DNA of 35,964 bases from Prevotella sp. (GTDB lineage: Bacteria > Bacteroidota > Bacteroidia > Bacteroidales > Bacteroidaceae): the NCBI GenBank assembly GCA_024684515.1, contig JAIKWS010000053.1, positions 1-35,964 of the forward strand, in the 5' to 3' direction. Under the pieces are notes generated by a model that saw only the letters and a list, made by a program, of their open reading frames with translations, was not told the origin of the DNA and made no database searches. Shown here one piece after another: positions 1-10,500 of this stretch. Position numbers and translations under genes: made by a program. Within the stretch, counting starts at the first letter, position 1; the number at the start of each line of letters is the position of its first letter.

Positions 1-1
1 C

Positions 2-343
2 GATAAGAACGAGATCAAGCGTGGTATGGTGCTCTGCCATCCCGGACAGATCAAGCCCTTCAAGAAGTTCAAGGCTTCTATCTATGTCCTGAAGAAGGAA
101 GAGGGTGGTCGTCACACTCCATTCGGAAACAAGTATCGTCCACAGTTCTACCTCCGCACCATGGACTGCACCGGTGAGATTTCTCTGCCCGAGGGCGTTG
201 AGATGGTGATGCCTGGTGATAACGTGGAGATTACTGTCGAGCTGATCTATGCCGTTGCTCTGAACAAGGGTCTGCGTTTCGCTATCCGCGAAGGTGGCCG
301 TACCGTTGGCTCAGGCCAGATCACAGAGGTCTACGAGGACTAA
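2..343 (+). CDS. tuf: Elongation factor Tu, C-terminal part (5' end outside window)
   Basis: EF-Tu is the GTPase that delivers aminoacyl-tRNA to the ribosome. The frame is open from base 2, so the gene starts upstream of the window. The visible part covers EF-Tu domain 3 and the end of domain 2: [10 protein letters not shown], then [19 protein letters not shown], then the conserved ending [21 protein letters not shown] methionine codon at 26 is internal, not a start. The gene lies upstream of tRNA-Trp and secE, the usual order in Bacteroidetes, and a strong hairpin follows its stop codon. Confidence 0.97.
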   Translation, partial: DKNEIKRGMVLCHPGQIKPFKKFKASIYVLKKEEGGRHTPFGNKYRPQFYLRTMDCTGEISLPEGVEMVMPGDNVEITVELIYAVALNKGLRFAIREGGRTVGSGQITEVYED

Positions 344-391
344 TCATCCGCGAAGCCGCGAAACAAGTCGGGGCTGACGGATTACAATAAC

Positions 392-420
392 AAGCCCCCG
401 CGCAATACGGGCGGGGGCTT
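392..420 (+). terminator. Hairpin between tuf and tRNA-Trp
   Basis: A perfect 10-bp stem (392-401 with 411-420, AAGCCCCCGC/GCGGGGGCTT) encloses a 9-nt loop and is followed by AATTA rather than a long T run. It sits 49 bases after the tuf stop and 5 bases before the tRNA. It may end or attenuate tuf transcription, or separate tuf mRNA from the tRNA-secE transcript by processing. The weak T tract argues against a fully efficient intrinsic terminator. Confidence 0.7.
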
Positions 421-424
421 AATT

Positions 425-497
425 ACGGGAATAGCTCAGTTGGTAGAGCATCGGTCTCCAAAACCGAGGGTCGTGGGTTCGAGTCCTCCTTCCCGTG
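425..497 (+). tRNA. trnW: tRNA-Trp (anticodon CCA)
   Basis: A 73-nt cloverleaf can be drawn. The acceptor stem ACGGGAA (425-431) pairs with TTCCCGT (490-496), with discriminator G at 497. The D arm carries GCTCAGTTGGTAGAGC, the anticodon stem is TCGGT/ACCGA with loop CTCCAAA (anticodon CCA, tryptophan), and the T arm holds GGTTCGAGTCC. The 3' CCA is not encoded. Its position between tuf and secE is conserved in Bacteroidetes. Confidence 0.97.
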
Positions 498-515
498 CGA
501 AGAATAAGAAGAGAT

Positions 516-713
516 ATGAATATTATAACTAAGTTCATTAAGTATTGCCGTACGTGCTACGATGAATTGGCACACAAGGTGACATGGCCCACATACAAGG
601 AGTTGACAGGCAGCGCTATGCTCGTACTGTCAGCATCGTTGATTATTGCACTTGTTGTCTGGGTGATGGATTTCATATTCAAGACGGTAATGAGCGTGGT
701 CTATCCAGGCTAA
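516..713 (+). CDS. secE: Preprotein translocase subunit SecE
   Basis: A 65-residue single-span protein of the SecYEG protein-export channel in the inner membrane. The amphipathic region with the conserved ELAHKVTWPTYKEL motif (about residues 16-29) precedes one transmembrane helix (about residues 35-60). The start chosen is ATG 516, preceded by the purine-rich AAGAAGAG. An in-frame GTG at 495 would lie inside the tRNA and is rejected. The short length is normal for Bacteroidetes SecE. nusG follows after 14 bases, so the two are probably co-transcribed. Confidence 0.96.
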   Translation: MNIITKFIKYCRTCYDELAHKVTWPTYKELTGSAMLVLSASLIIALVVWVMDFIFKTVMSVVYPG

Positions 714-727
714 TGTAAGATTAGAAG

Positions 728-1273
728 ATGGCTGAGACGGGAAAGAAATGGTATGTACTGAAAGCTGTTAGCGGAAAAGAAGCAAAGGTTAAAGAGTACT
801 TGGAAGCATTGATGCGCAACGATCCGGCACTGGCAGACAATGTCGGTGAGATTCTTTTGCCTACCGAGAAGTACGCACAGATACGCAATGGTAAGCGTGT
901 CGTCAAGGAGAAGTTGTTCTTGCCAGGATATGTACTGGTAGAGGCAAGACTCGTTGGCGATGTCGCTCATACGTTGCGATTCATACCCAATGTCCTTGGT
1001 TTCCTCGGTGGCATGGACAATCCCAGCCCCGTGCGCCAGGCAGACATTAACCGTATATTGGGCAATGCTGACGAGAATGCCATCCGTACAGAGGAAATTG
1101 ATATCCCATTCGAGATCGATGAGGCAGTGAAGGTAACAGACGGACCGTTCAGCGGATTCAGTGGCGTGATTGAAGAAGTCAATTCTGAAAAGCGTAAGCT
1201 GAAGGTGATGGTGAAGATCTTCGGACGTAAGACACCACTGGAGCTGGGATATAATCAGGTAGAGAAGGAATAG
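728..1273 (+). CDS. nusG: Transcription termination/antitermination factor NusG
   Basis: A 181-residue NusG. The N-terminal NGN domain (about residues 1-115; KKWYVLKAVSGKEAKVKEYL and LFLPGYVLVEA) binds the RNA polymerase clamp. The C-terminal KOW domain (about 130-181; VTDGPFSGFSGVIEEVN, then KVMVKIFGRKTPLEL) contacts Rho or ribosomal protein S10. The length is normal. It follows secE closely and precedes the rplK leader. The family and position are unmistakable. Confidence 0.98.
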   Translation: MAETGKKWYVLKAVSGKEAKVKEYLEALMRNDPALADNVGEILLPTEKYAQIRNGKRVVKEKLFLPGYVLVEARLVGDVAHTLRFIPNVLGFLGGMDNPSPVRQADINRILGNADENAIRTEEIDIPFEIDEAVKVTDGPFSGFSGVIEEVNSEKRKLKVMVKIFGRKTPLELGYNQVEKE

Positions 1274-1368
1274 AGCACATATTGTTACGGTGTGCCGTTC
1301 TAGTATAGAGTTTCGGGAGGCTTCCACTCCCAGGCTTATATGAAAATCAATAATAATAATAAACAGAA
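1274..1368 (+). promoter_or_regulatory. Structured leader upstream of rplK (candidate ribosomal-protein autoregulatory site)
   Basis: The 95 bases between nusG and rplK contain two short hairpins: GCACAT (1275-1280) with GTGTGC (1290-1295, one G-U pair), and GGGAG (1315-1319) with CTCCC (1327-1331). In many bacteria ribosomal protein L1 represses the L11-L1 mRNA by binding a leader structure mimicking its 23S rRNA site. This leader is a candidate for that, but no diagnostic L1 motif could be confirmed by eye. Confidence 0.4.
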
Positions 1369-1809
1369 ATGGCTAAAGAAGTTGCTGGATTAATCAAATT
1401 GCAGATTAAAGGTGGCGCTGCTAATCCCTCGCCTCCCGTAGGACCTGCTCTGGGTTCTAAGGGTATCAATATCATGGGATTCTGCAAGGAGTTCAACGCC
1501 AGAACCCAGGATAAGGCAGGTAAGATACTTCCTGTCGTTATCACATACTATACTGACAAGTCATTCAGTTTCGTTATCAAGACTCCTCCCGCAGCTGTCC
1601 AGCTGTTGGAAGCTGCCAAGGTAAAGGGCGGTTCGGCTGAGCCTAACCGTAAGAAGGTGGCCACCGTGACCTGGGAACAGGTACGTGCCATTGCCGAGGA
1701 CAAGCTCGCCGACCTGAACTGCTTCACCGTGGAGTCTGCAATGAAAGTGATTGCTGGTACAGCACGTAGCATGGGTATCACTGTAAAAGGGGAGTTCCCT
1801 GGTAAATAA
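1369..1809 (+). CDS. rplK: 50S ribosomal protein L11
   Basis: A 146-residue L11, part of the GTPase-associated centre of the large subunit. The N-terminal domain shows [20 protein letters not shown] and [17 protein letters not shown]. The C-terminal 23S rRNA-binding domain carries the ending [16 protein letters not shown]. The length is normal. It is first in a block rplK-rplA-rplJ-rplL with short gaps (24, 20 and 54 bases), so it is probably co-transcribed with them. Confidence 0.98.
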   Translation: MAKEVAGLIKLQIKGGAANPSPPVGPALGSKGINIMGFCKEFNARTQDKAGKILPVVITYYTDKSFSFVIKTPPAAVQLLEAAKVKGGSAEPNRKKVATVTWEQVRAIAEDKLADLNCFTVESAMKVIAGTARSMGITVKGEFPGK

Positions 1810-1833
1810 CAATAACTTCAATTTTAAAAGACA

Positions 1834-2526
1834 ATGAGTAAACTGACAAGAAATCAAAAGTTGGTAGCTGATATGGTTGAAGCAGGGAAAGCATACTCTT
1901 TGAAAGAGGCCGCAGCATTGGTTAAGGAAATCACCACGACCAAGTTTGAGGCTTCTGTAGATATCGATGTGCGCCTGGGCGTTGATCCGCGTAAGGCCAA
2001 CCAGATGGTTCGTGGCGTCGTCTCGCTGCCGAATGGAACTGGTAAGGTGACACGCGTGCTCGCTCTCTGTACTCCTGATCAGGAAGCTGCCGCCAAGGAA
2101 GCTGGTGCCGACTACGTTGGTCTTGACGAGTATATCGATAAGATCAAAGGCGGTTGGACTGATGTTGATGTTATCATCACTATGCCCTCGTGCATGGGTA
2201 AGCTGGGTCCCTTGGGTCGTGTACTCGGTCCTCGTGGATTGATGCCTAACCCAAAGAGTGGCACTGTTACTATGGACGTTGCTAAGGCTGTTAAGGAAGT
2301 TAAGCAGGGTAAGATTGACTTTAAGGTTGATAAGACCGGTATTGTGCATACATCAATAGGCAAGGTGACTTTCACCGCCGACCAGATCTATGAGAATGCC
2401 AAGGAGTTTATCGCTACCATTATCAAGCTGAAGCCCGCTGCAGCCAAGGGTACGTATATGAAGAGTATCTTCATCTCAAGCACGATGAGTAAGGGTATCA
2501 AGGTAGATCCTAAATCAGTTGAATAA
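1834..2526 (+). CDS. rplA: 50S ribosomal protein L1
   Basis: A 230-residue L1, which binds the mobile L1 stalk of 23S rRNA and in many bacteria represses its own operon. Typical segments are [40 protein letters not shown] (about residues 127-146), the GTVT segment that follows, and the ending [19 protein letters not shown]. The length is normal. It follows rplK by 24 bases. Confidence 0.98.
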   Translation: MSKLTRNQKLVADMVEAGKAYSLKEAAALVKEITTTKFEASVDIDVRLGVDPRKANQMVRGVVSLPNGTGKVTRVLALCTPDQEAAAKEAGADYVGLDEYIDKIKGGWTDVDVIITMPSCMGKLGPLGRVLGPRGLMPNPKSGTVTMDVAKAVKEVKQGKIDFKVDKTGIVHTSIGKVTFTADQIYENAKEFIATIIKLKPAAAKGTYMKSIFISSTMSKGIKVDPKSVE

Positions 2527-2546
2527 CTCGTTAAAAGATTAGACAA

Positions 2547-3068
2547 ATGAAAAAGGAATTAAAAGATACTATCATCGTAGAACTGGGTGAGAAGCTGAAG
2601 GAGTATCCCCATTTCTATCTGGTTGAACTTACTGGTCTGAATGCTGGGCAGACAAGCGAATTACGTCGTAACTGCTTCAAGAATGACATTAAGCTGCTGG
2701 TAGTAAAGAACAAGCTGCTGCACAAGGCCTTCGAGAGCGCAGAAACTGACTATACGGCTCTCTACGACTGTCTGAAGGGCAATACGGCACTCATGCTCAC
2801 CAATACGGCCAATGCACCTGCAAAGCTGCTTAAGGAGTATAAGACCAAGAAACAGGAAGTCCCCGCCCTCAAGGGTGCATTTGCAGAAGAGAGCTTCTTT
2901 GTTGGAGCCGACAAGCTCGATGAGCTGGTGGCCATCAAGAGCAAGAACGAACTGATTGCCGACGTTGTGGCTCTGCTGCAGTCGCCTATCAAGAACGTTA
3001 TCTCCGGACTCAATGCTGGTGGAAAGATTCACGGCCTGCTTGACGCTATCGCTGAGCGTAACAAATAA
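2547..3068 (+). CDS. rplJ: 50S ribosomal protein L10
   Basis: A 173-residue L10, the base of the ribosomal stalk that anchors L7/L12 dimers. The N-terminal part has LVELTGLNAGQTSELRRNCF and VVKNKLLHKAFE, as in the L10 family. The C-terminal helix (about residues 140-173) is the expected L7/L12 docking region. The gene lies 20 bases after rplA and 54 before rplL. In many bacteria L10-L12 represses translation of this unit; no separate leader fits in the 20-base gap. Confidence 0.97.
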   Translation: MKKELKDTIIVELGEKLKEYPHFYLVELTGLNAGQTSELRRNCFKNDIKLLVVKNKLLHKAFESAETDYTALYDCLKGNTALMLTNTANAPAKLLKEYKTKKQEVPALKGAFAEESFFVGADKLDELVAIKSKNELIADVVALLQSPIKNVISGLNAGGKIHGLLDAIAERNK

Positions 3069-3122
3069 TAAGCGACGAGACAATAACATTAACATTAAAA
3101 ACAATTAAATCAATTAAATAAA

Positions 3123-3503
3123 ATGGCAGATATTAAAGCTATTGCTGAGCAGTTGGTAAACCTGACTGTGAAGGAAGTTAACGAGTTGGCAACGGTCCTG
3201 AAGGACGAGTATGGAATTGAGCCTGCTGCTGCAGCCGTTGCAGTAGCTGCTGGCCCCGCCGCTGGCGGTGCTGCTGAGGCCGCTGAGGAGAAGACCTCTT
3301 TTGACGTTGTGCTGAAGTCAGCTGGCGCTGCTAAGCTCCAGGTGGTGAAGGCTGTCAAGGAAGCTTGCGGTCTGGGACTCAAGGAAGCTAAGGATCTCGT
3401 TGACGGTGCTCCCGCTACCGTTAAGGAAGGCCTGTCGAAAGAAGAGGCTGAGAACCTGAAGAAGACCATCGAGGCTGCTGGTGCCGAAGTTGAGCTGAAG
3501 TAA
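3123..3503 (+). CDS. rplL: 50S ribosomal protein L7/L12
   Basis: A 126-residue L7/L12, the multimeric stalk protein that recruits translation factors. The N-terminal dimerisation domain (about 1-33) is followed by an Ala/Gly-rich hinge (about 36-55) and the C-terminal factor-binding domain with [20 protein letters not shown] and AKDLVDGAP. The length is normal. Two hairpins in the following gap may reduce read-through into rpoB, which would fit the need for more L12 than polymerase. Confidence 0.98.
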   Translation: MADIKAIAEQLVNLTVKEVNELATVLKDEYGIEPAAAAVAVAAGPAAGGAAEAAEEKTSFDVVLKSAGAAKLQVVKAVKEACGLGLKEAKDLVDGAPATVKEGLSKEEAENLKKTIEAAGAEVELK

Positions 3504-3525
3504 TTCAGAACAATTCAATATCATT

Positions 3526-3558
3526 GGTTAGGAGCTCTCCAGTAGAGGGTTCCTAACC
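3526..3558 (+). terminator. Hairpin 1 after rplL (attenuator/terminator candidate)
   Basis: GGTTAGGA (3526-3533) pairs perfectly with TCCTAACC (3551-3558), and an inner CTCT/AGAG helix (3535-3538 with 3544-3547) extends it. The stem is followed at once by TTTTGTCTCTCT, a moderately U-rich tail. This suits a partial terminator between the ribosomal protein genes and rpoBC, as known for rplL-rpoB in Escherichia coli; that role here is inferred. Confidence 0.65.
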
Positions 3559-3574
3559 TTTTGTCTCTCTATAA

Positions 3575-3604
3575 CTAGATTTCAGGGTTTTTCTGGAAAT
3601 CTAG
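3575..3604 (+). promoter_or_regulatory. Hairpin 2 before rpoB (possible RNase processing or regulatory site)
   Basis: CTAGATTT (3575-3582) pairs with AAATCTAG (3597-3604), and CAG (3583-3585) continues the helix with CTG (3593-3595) if G3596 is bulged, giving about 11 bp with a 7-nt loop. It is followed by AAAAACTTG, not a U run, so it is less likely a terminator. A hairpin in this gap is an RNase III site in E. coli; the equivalence here is only an analogy. Confidence 0.5.
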
Positions 3605-3642
3605 AAAAACTTGAATATCCAGAATCAATAATACTTATATAA

Positions 3643-6600
3643 ATGGCTTCAAAAGTAATAGACAACAGAGTAAACTTTGGCAGCGTGAAGAATCCCATGC
3701 CACTGCCAGATTTTCTTGATGTGCAGCTAAAGTCGTTTCAGGACTTCCTGCAATTAGACACTCCGCCTGAGGAACGCAAGAATGACGGTCTGTATAAGGT
3801 GTTCTCCGAGAACTTCCCTATTACTGACACGCGCAATAATTTCGTTCTTGAGTTCCTGGATTACTATATCGATCCGCCACGTTACACCATCGAGGAGTGC
3901 CTCGAGCGTGGACTGACATATAGCGTACCCCTGAAGGCCAAGCTTAAACTATATTGCACCGATCCTGATCATGAAGACTTTGGAATGGCTATACAGGATG
4001 TGTTCCTCGGTCCTATTCCCTACATGACTGCTAACGGTACGTTTGTAATCAATGGTGCTGAGCGTGTCGTGGTGTCGCAGTTGCATCGTTCGCCTGGCGT
4101 TTTCTTCGGCCAGAGCGTCCATGCCAACGGTACGCTGCTCTATTCTGCACGTATCATACCTTTCAAGGGTTCGTGGATAGAATTTGCTACAGACATCAAT
4201 AATGTGATGTATGCGTATATCGACCGTAAGAAGAAGTTGCCTGTTACTACTCTGCTTCGTGCCATAGGTTTTGAGACAGATAAGGATATTCTCCAGATCT
4301 TCGACCTTGCCGAGGAGGTGAAGGTCAACAAGACATCCCTGAAGAAAGTGATGGGATGTAAGCTCGCTGCCCGTGTGTTGAAGAGCTGGAATGAGGACTT
4401 CGTAGATGAGGATACGGGTGAAGTGGTGTCCATAGAGCGTAATGAGGTCATCATGGACCGCGAGACCGAGATTACTGAGGATAACATTATGGCTATCCTG
4501 GAAAGTGGTGCACAGACCATCCTTGTACATAAGGACGAGGCTGTAGCTCAGGACTATAGCATCATTTTCAATACGCTGGCCAAGGACACGGCCAACTCAG
4601 AGAAAGAGGCCGTGCTCTATATCTATCGCCAGCTTCGCAATGCCGATCCTGCTGATGATGCCAGTGCCCGTGAGGTCATTCAGAACCTTTTCTTCTCCGA
4701 CAAGCGTTATGACCTAGGTGATGTAGGCCGCTATCGTATCAATAAGAAGCTGGGCCTCAACACCGATATGGAAATTCGCGTGCTGACGAAGGAGGACATT
4801 ATCGAGATTATCAAATATCTCATCCAGCTGATCAACTCGAAGGCAGCTGTCGATGATATCGACCACCTTTCAAACCGTCGTGTGCGTACTGTGGGCGAGC
4901 AGCTCTCTAATCAGTTCTCGATAGGTCTGGCACGTATGAGCCGCACCATCCGCGAGCGTATGAACGTTCGTGACAATGAGGTGTTCCAGCCTACGGACCT
5001 GATTAATGCCAAGACGATATCCAGCGTTATCAATTCCTTCTTTGGTACCAACCCGCTGTCGCAGTTCATGGACCAGACCAATCCGTTGGCAGAGGTGACT
5101 CACAAGCGTCGTCTCTCTGCACTGGGTCCTGGTGGCCTGTCGCGTGAGCGTGCTGGTTTCGAGGTTCGTGACGTACACTATACTCACTATGGACGTCTTT
5201 GTCCTATTGAGAGTCCTGAAGGCCCGAATATCGGTTTGATATCATCCCTTTGCGTCTATGCAAAGATCAATGAGCTAGGATTCATTCAGACACCTTACAG
5301 AAAGGTGGAGAATGGTGTTGCTAATCTGGATAATAACGAGATTGTATACCTGACAGCTGAGGATGAAGAGAACTTTATCATTGGTCAGGGCAATGCACCG
5401 CTGAACGATGACGGTACTTTCGTCCGTCCTGTGGTGAAGTGCCGTCAGGATGCCGATTTCCCAGTGGTACCACCTTCAGAAGTGAACCTGATGGATGTGT
5501 CACCACAGCAGATAGCCTCTATAGCAGCTTCGCTCATCCCGTTCCTCGAGCACGATGATGCTCACCGTGCCCTGATGGGATCCAACATGATGCGTCAGGC
5601 TGTTCCCCTGCTTCATAACGAAGCTCCTATCGTGGGTACTGGCATAGAGCGCCAGGTCTGTGAGGATTCTCGTACGATGATTACTGCCGAGGGTGATGGC
5701 ACCATCGAGTATGTTGATGCTACTACAATCCGTATTTTATATGATCGCACGGAAGATGAGGAGTTCGTCAGCTTCGAGCCAGCTCTGAAAGAGTACCGCA
5801 TTCCGAAGTTCCGTCGTACCAACCAGAATATGACCATTGACCTGCGTCCTATCTGTGACAAGGGTCAGCGTGTGAAGAAAGGAGATATCCTTACAGAGGG
5901 TTATGCCACGGAAAATGGCGAGCTGGCACTAGGCCGTAACCTGCTCGTGGCTTACATGCCTTGGAAGGGTTACAACTATGAGGATGCCATTGTGCTTAAC
6001 GAGCGCATCGTTCGCGAGGATGTTCTGACTTCTGTACATGTGGACGAGTATTCGCTTGACGTCCGTGAGACAAAGCGTGGCGTGGAAGAGTTTACTGCCG
6101 ATATTCCTAATGTCAGTGAGGAGGCTACCAAGGATCTTGATGAGAATGGCGTTATTCGTGTGGGTGCTCGTGTGGAGCCCGGCGATATCCTCATTGGCAA
6201 GATTTCACCTAAGGGTGAGAGCGATCCCTCGCCAGAGGAGAAACTGCTGCGTGCCATCTTCGGTGACAAGGCTGGTGATGTGAAAGATTCTTCTCTCAAG
6301 GCCAATCCATCCCTCACGGGTGTCATTATTGACAAGAAATTGTTTGCACGTGCTATCAAGACCCGTCAGACCAAGATGCAGGACAAGGTGACCCTGGCAA
6401 AAATCGACGAGGAGTATGATGCAAAGGTCAATGACCTGAAAGATATCCTGGTCGATAAGCTGATTGAGCTTACCAAGGGCAAGACATCACAGGGTGTGAA
6501 GGACTATACTGGAGCAGAGATCATCTCCAAGGGAGCAAAGTTCACCGTGACTGTGCTGCGTAACCTGGAGTATGGTGATGTACAGACCAATAAATGGACC

Positions 6601-7455
6601 AATGATGAGCACAAGAACGAGCTCATTGCAAAGCTCATCATTAACTATATGAAAAAGTACAAGTTGCTCGATGCCGAGATGAAGCGTCGTAAGTATGCCA
6701 TCAGCATGGGTGATGAGCTGCCATCCGGAATCCTGCAGATGGCCAAGGTCTATGTGGCTAAGAAGCGCAAGATTGGCGTTGGTGATAAACTTGCCGGTCG
6801 TCACGGTAATAAGGGTATCGTATCGAAAGTGGTACGCCAGGAGGATATGCCGTTCCTCGAGGATGGACGTCCTGTTGACTTGGTACTCAACCCGCTGGGT
6901 GTGCCTTCACGTATGAATCTTGGACAGATTTTCGAGGCTATCCTTGGTGCTGCCGGTAAGCGCATGGGAGTGAAGTTTGCAACACCAATCTTTGACGGTG
7001 CCAAACTAGAGGACTTGGCAGAATGGACTGACAAGGCAGGCTTGCCTCGTCTCTGCTCAACTCATCTTTACGATGGTGAGACAGGTGAGAAGTTCGACCA
7101 GCCGGCTACTGTAGGTATCACCTACTTCCTCAAGCTGGGACATATGGTAGAGGACAAGATGCATGCCCGTTCCATTGGTCCGTACAGTCTTATCACACAG
7201 CAGCCTCTGGGAGGTAAGGCTCAGTTTGGCGGTCAGCGTTTTGGTGAGATGGAGGTATGGGCACTGGAAGCCTTTGGTGCTAGCCATGTGCTGCAGGAGA
7301 TTCTGACAGTGAAGTCTGATGATACAGTAGGCCGCTCCAAGGCTTACGAGGCAATTGTCAAGGGTGAGCCGATGCCCACGCCGGGCATCCCTGAGTCGCT
7401 CAATGTGCTGTTGCACGAATTGCGCGGACTGGGACTTAGCGTAACGCTCGACTAA
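3643..7455 (+). CDS. rpoB: DNA-directed RNA polymerase subunit beta
   Basis: A 1270-residue beta subunit, forming with beta' the active-site cleft of RNA polymerase. The rifampicin-binding region is intact: LSQFMDQ with D477 and [13 protein letters not shown] with H487 and S492 (E. coli D516, H526 and S531), so the sequence shows the susceptible-type residues. Other landmarks are [26 protein letters not shown], the [19 protein letters not shown] segment (about 1043-1062) and the C-terminal [20 protein letters not shown]. The length is typical for Bacteroidetes. rpoC begins 52 bases later, so they are probably one operon. Confidence 0.99.
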   Translation: MASKVIDNRVNFGSVKNPMPLPDFLDVQLKSFQDFLQLDTPPEERKNDGLYKVFSENFPITDTRNNFVLEFLDYYIDPPRYTIEECLERGLTYSVPLKAKLKLYCTDPDHEDFGMAIQDVFLGPIPYMTANGTFVINGAERVVVSQLHRSPGVFFGQSVHANGTLLYSARIIPFKGSWIEFATDINNVMYAYIDRKKKLPVTTLLRAIGFETDKDILQIFDLAEEVKVNKTSLKKVMGCKLAARVLKSWNEDFVDEDTGEVVSIERNEVIMDRETEITEDNIMAILESGAQTILVHKDEAVAQDYSIIFNTLAKDTANSEKEAVLYIYRQLRNADPADDASAREVIQNLFFSDKRYDLGDVGRYRINKKLGLNTDMEIRVLTKEDIIEIIKYLIQLINSKAAVDDIDHLSNRRVRTVGEQLSNQFSIGLARMSRTIRERMNVRDNEVFQPTDLINAKTISSVINSFFGTNPLSQFMDQTNPLAEVTHKRRLSALGPGGLSRERAGFEVRDVHYTHYGRLCPIESPEGPNIGLISSLCVYAKINELGFIQTPYRKVENGVANLDNNEIVYLTAEDEENFIIGQGNAPLNDDGTFVRPVVKCRQDADFPVVPPSEVNLMDVSPQQIASIAASLIPFLEHDDAHRALMGSNMMRQAVPLLHNEAPIVGTGIERQVCEDSRTMITAEGDGTIEYVDATTIRILYDRTEDEEFVSFEPALKEYRIPKFRRTNQNMTIDLRPICDKGQRVKKGDILTEGYATENGELALGRNLLVAYMPWKGYNYEDAIVLNERIVREDVLTSVHVDEYSLDVRETKRGVEEFTADIPNVSEEATKDLDENGVIRVGARVEPGDILIGKISPKGESDPSPEEKLLRAIFGDKAGDVKDSSLKANPSLTGVIIDKKLFARAIKTRQTKMQDKVTLAKIDEEYDAKVNDLKDILVDKLIELTKGKTSQGVKDYTGAEIISKGAKFTVTVLRNLEYGDVQTNKWTNDEHKNELIAKLIINYMKKYKLLDAEMKRRKYAISMGDELPSGILQMAKVYVAKKRKIGVGDKLAGRHGNKGIVSKVVRQEDMPFLEDGRPVDLVLNPLGVPSRMNLGQIFEAILGAAGKRMGVKFATPIFDGAKLEDLAEWTDKAGLPRLCSTHLYDGETGEKFDQPATVGITYFLKLGHMVEDKMHARSIGPYSLITQQPLGGKAQFGGQRFGEMEVWALEAFGASHVLQEILTVKSDDTVGRSKAYEAIVKGEPMPTPGIPESLNVLLHELRGLGLSVTLD

Positions 7456-7507
7456 AAATGGTGGGGAGTTGACTCCCATAACTTCTTAACGAAAAAGAAA
7501 AGAAAAT

Positions 7508-10500
7508 ATGGCTTTCAAGAAAGATTCAAAGACAAAGAGTAATTTTACGAAAATTACCATCGGACTTGCTTCACCAGAGGAAATCCTGGAGAACTCATAT
7601 GGCGAGGTAACCAAGCCAGAGACCATCAACTACCGCACCTATAAGCCAGAGCGCGACGGCTTGTTCTGTGAGCGTATCTTCGGTCCGACAAAGGACTATG
7701 AGTGTGCCTGCGGAAAATACAAGCGTATTCGGTATAAGGGTATTGTCTGTGACCGCTGCGGTGTGGAGGTGACTGAGAAAAAGGTGCGTCGCGAGCGCAG
7801 TGGACATATCGAACTGGTGGTGCCCGTTGCCCATATCTGGTATTTCCGTTCCCTGCCCAACAAGATTGGCTATCTGCTGGGACTGCCTACCAAGAAGCTC
7901 GATGCGATCATCTACTACGAGCGTTACGTGGTCATTCAGCCAGGCCCACTGGAAGGACGCAAGACTGCGGAGGGAGAGCCTATGCTGGGTTCACAGAAGT
8001 ATGATCTGCTCTCTGAGGAAGAATACAATGACATTCTCGACAATCAGCTCTCGGAAGAGAACTATGCGCTCGAGGATAGCGATCCTAATAAATTTGTGGC
8101 CAAGATGGGTGCTGAGGCCGTATATGAATTGCTTCAGCAGCTAGACCTCGATTCGTTGTCATACGAATTGCGTGACCGTGCCAATACCGATTCTTCGCAG
8201 CAGCGCAAGAATGAGGCACTGAAGCGTCTGCAGGTGGTCGAGGCCTTCCGCTCCAGCGTGGAGAAGGGCATCAATCGTCCCGAGTGGATGATTATGAAGA
8301 TACTGCCCGTCACGCCTCCTGAGTTGCGCCCACTGGTACCACTGGATGGTGGCCGCTTCGCTACTTCCGACCTGAACGATCTCTATCGTCGGGTCATCAT
8401 TCGCAACAACCGTCTGAAGCGTCTGATGGAGATTCATGCCCCAGAGGTCATTCTGCGCAACGAGAAGCGTATGTTGCAGGAAGCTGTCGACTCGTTGTTC
8501 GACAACAGTCGCAAGTCAAGTGCAGTCAAGAGTGATTCCAATCGTCCGCTGAAGTCTCTCAGCGATTCTCTGAAGGGTAAGCAAGGACGCTTCCGTCAGA
8601 ATCTGCTCGGCAAGCGTGTCGATTATTCTGCACGTTCGGTAATTGTCGTAGGTCCAGAACTGAAGATGGGTGAGTGCGGTCTGCCAACATTGATGGCTGC
8701 CGAGCTCTACAAACCATTTATCATACGTAAGCTCATCGAGCGTGGTATCGTGAAGACCGTTAAATCGGCTAAGCACATTGTCGATCGCCGCCAGCCCGTG
8801 AACTGCGATATCCTGGCGAACGTGATGAAGGGTCATCCTGTGCTCCTCAACCGTGCACCAACACTGCACCGTCTGGGTATACAGGCTTTCCAGCCTAAGC
8901 TCATCGAGGGTAAGGCCATCCAGCTTCATCCACTGGCATGTACCGCCTTCAATGCAGACTTTGATGGTGACCAGATGGCTGTGCACCTCCCATTGTCAAA
9001 CGAGGCCATCCTCGAGGCTCAGCTGCTCATGCTGCAGAGCCACAACATCCTGAATCCTGCCAATGGTGCTCCTATCACGGTGCCGTCACAGGATATGGTG
9101 CTTGGTCTTTATTATATTACAAAGATCCGTCCAGGTGCAAAGGGCGAGGGCCTTTCGTTCTATGGTCCTGAGGAGGCCATCATCGCTCACAATGAGGGTA
9201 AGTGTGATCTCCACGCTCAGGTAAAGGTGATTGTCGACGATGTTGTGGAGGGCAAGAAGGTACGCCATCAGGTGGAGACTTCTGTAGGCCGTGTCATCGT
9301 CAATGGCATCGTGCCGTCTGAAGTGGGATATGTCAATAAGGTTATCTCCAAGAAGAGCCTTCGCGATATTATTGCCGACGTCATCAAGAATGTGGGCTTC
9401 GCTGAGGCTTGTGAGTTCCTCGATGGTATCAAGAACCTGGGCTATCGCATGGCCTATCTGGCTGGTCTGTCATTCAACCTCGATGATATCATTATCCCGG
9501 AAGAGAAGGCTACGCTCATTGAGAAGGGTAATGAAGAAGTTCGTCAGATTACAGACAACTATAATATGGGCTTCATCACCGATAACGAACGTTACAACCA
9601 GGTCATTGATACCTGGACGCACGTCAACAACGACATTGGCAACATTCTGATGAAGGAAATGACCGAAGCCGACCAGGGTTTCAATGCTGTGTTCATGATG
9701 CTCGATTCTGGTGCCCGTGGTAGTAAGGATCAGATTAAGCAGCTTTCGGGTATCCGTGGTCTGATGGCTAAACCTCAGAAAGCAGGTGCCGAAGGCCACC
9801 AGATTATTGAGAATCCTATTCTGTCCAACTTCAAGGAGGGCATGTCTGTGCTGGAGTACTTCATCTCTACCCACGGTGCCCGTAAGGGACTGGCTGATAC
9901 GGCCATGAAGACTGCAGACGCTGGTTATCTGACACGTCGTCTGGTGGACGTCTCACACGATGTCATTATTACTGAGGAAGACTGCGGTACATTGCGTGGA
10001 CTCGTTTGTACTGCTCTGAAGAGTGGCGATGAGATTATTTCGTCACTGGCCGAGCGTATTCTCGGACGTGTCAGCGTTCACGATGTCATTAATCCTAAGA
10101 CCGGTGATGTCATCGTTCCTGCAGGCGAAGAGATTACTGAGCTGATTGCCGAGCAGATAGAGGCAGCAGAGATTGAAAGCGTTGAAATTCGCTCCGTGCT
10201 CACCTGCGAGTCGAAGAAAGGTGTATGCCGTAAGTGCTATGGTCGCAATCTGGCTACACGTCGCATGGTGCAGAAGGGTGAGGCCGTTGGTGTCATCGCT
10301 GCACAGGCCATTGGTGAGCCTGGTACTCAGCTCACACTGCGTACATTCCATGCTGGTGGTGTGGCTGCCAATGCAGCTGCCAATGCTACCATTATCAATA
10401 AGTACGAGAGTGCCCGCCTCGAGTTTGAGGAGGTGCGTACCGTACCGTTCGATGAGGATGGACGCGACTGCGAGATGGTGGTCAGCCGACTGGGTGAGAT

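Noticed and set aside
495..515. In-frame GTG extending secE upstream
   Set aside because: It lies inside the tRNA-Trp sequence; ATG 516 with a purine-rich sequence before it gives a normal SecE N-terminus.
7464..7477. Small GGGAG/CTCCC hairpin between rpoB and rpoC
   Set aside because: Only five base pairs with no T tract; too weak to call as a terminator or regulatory element.
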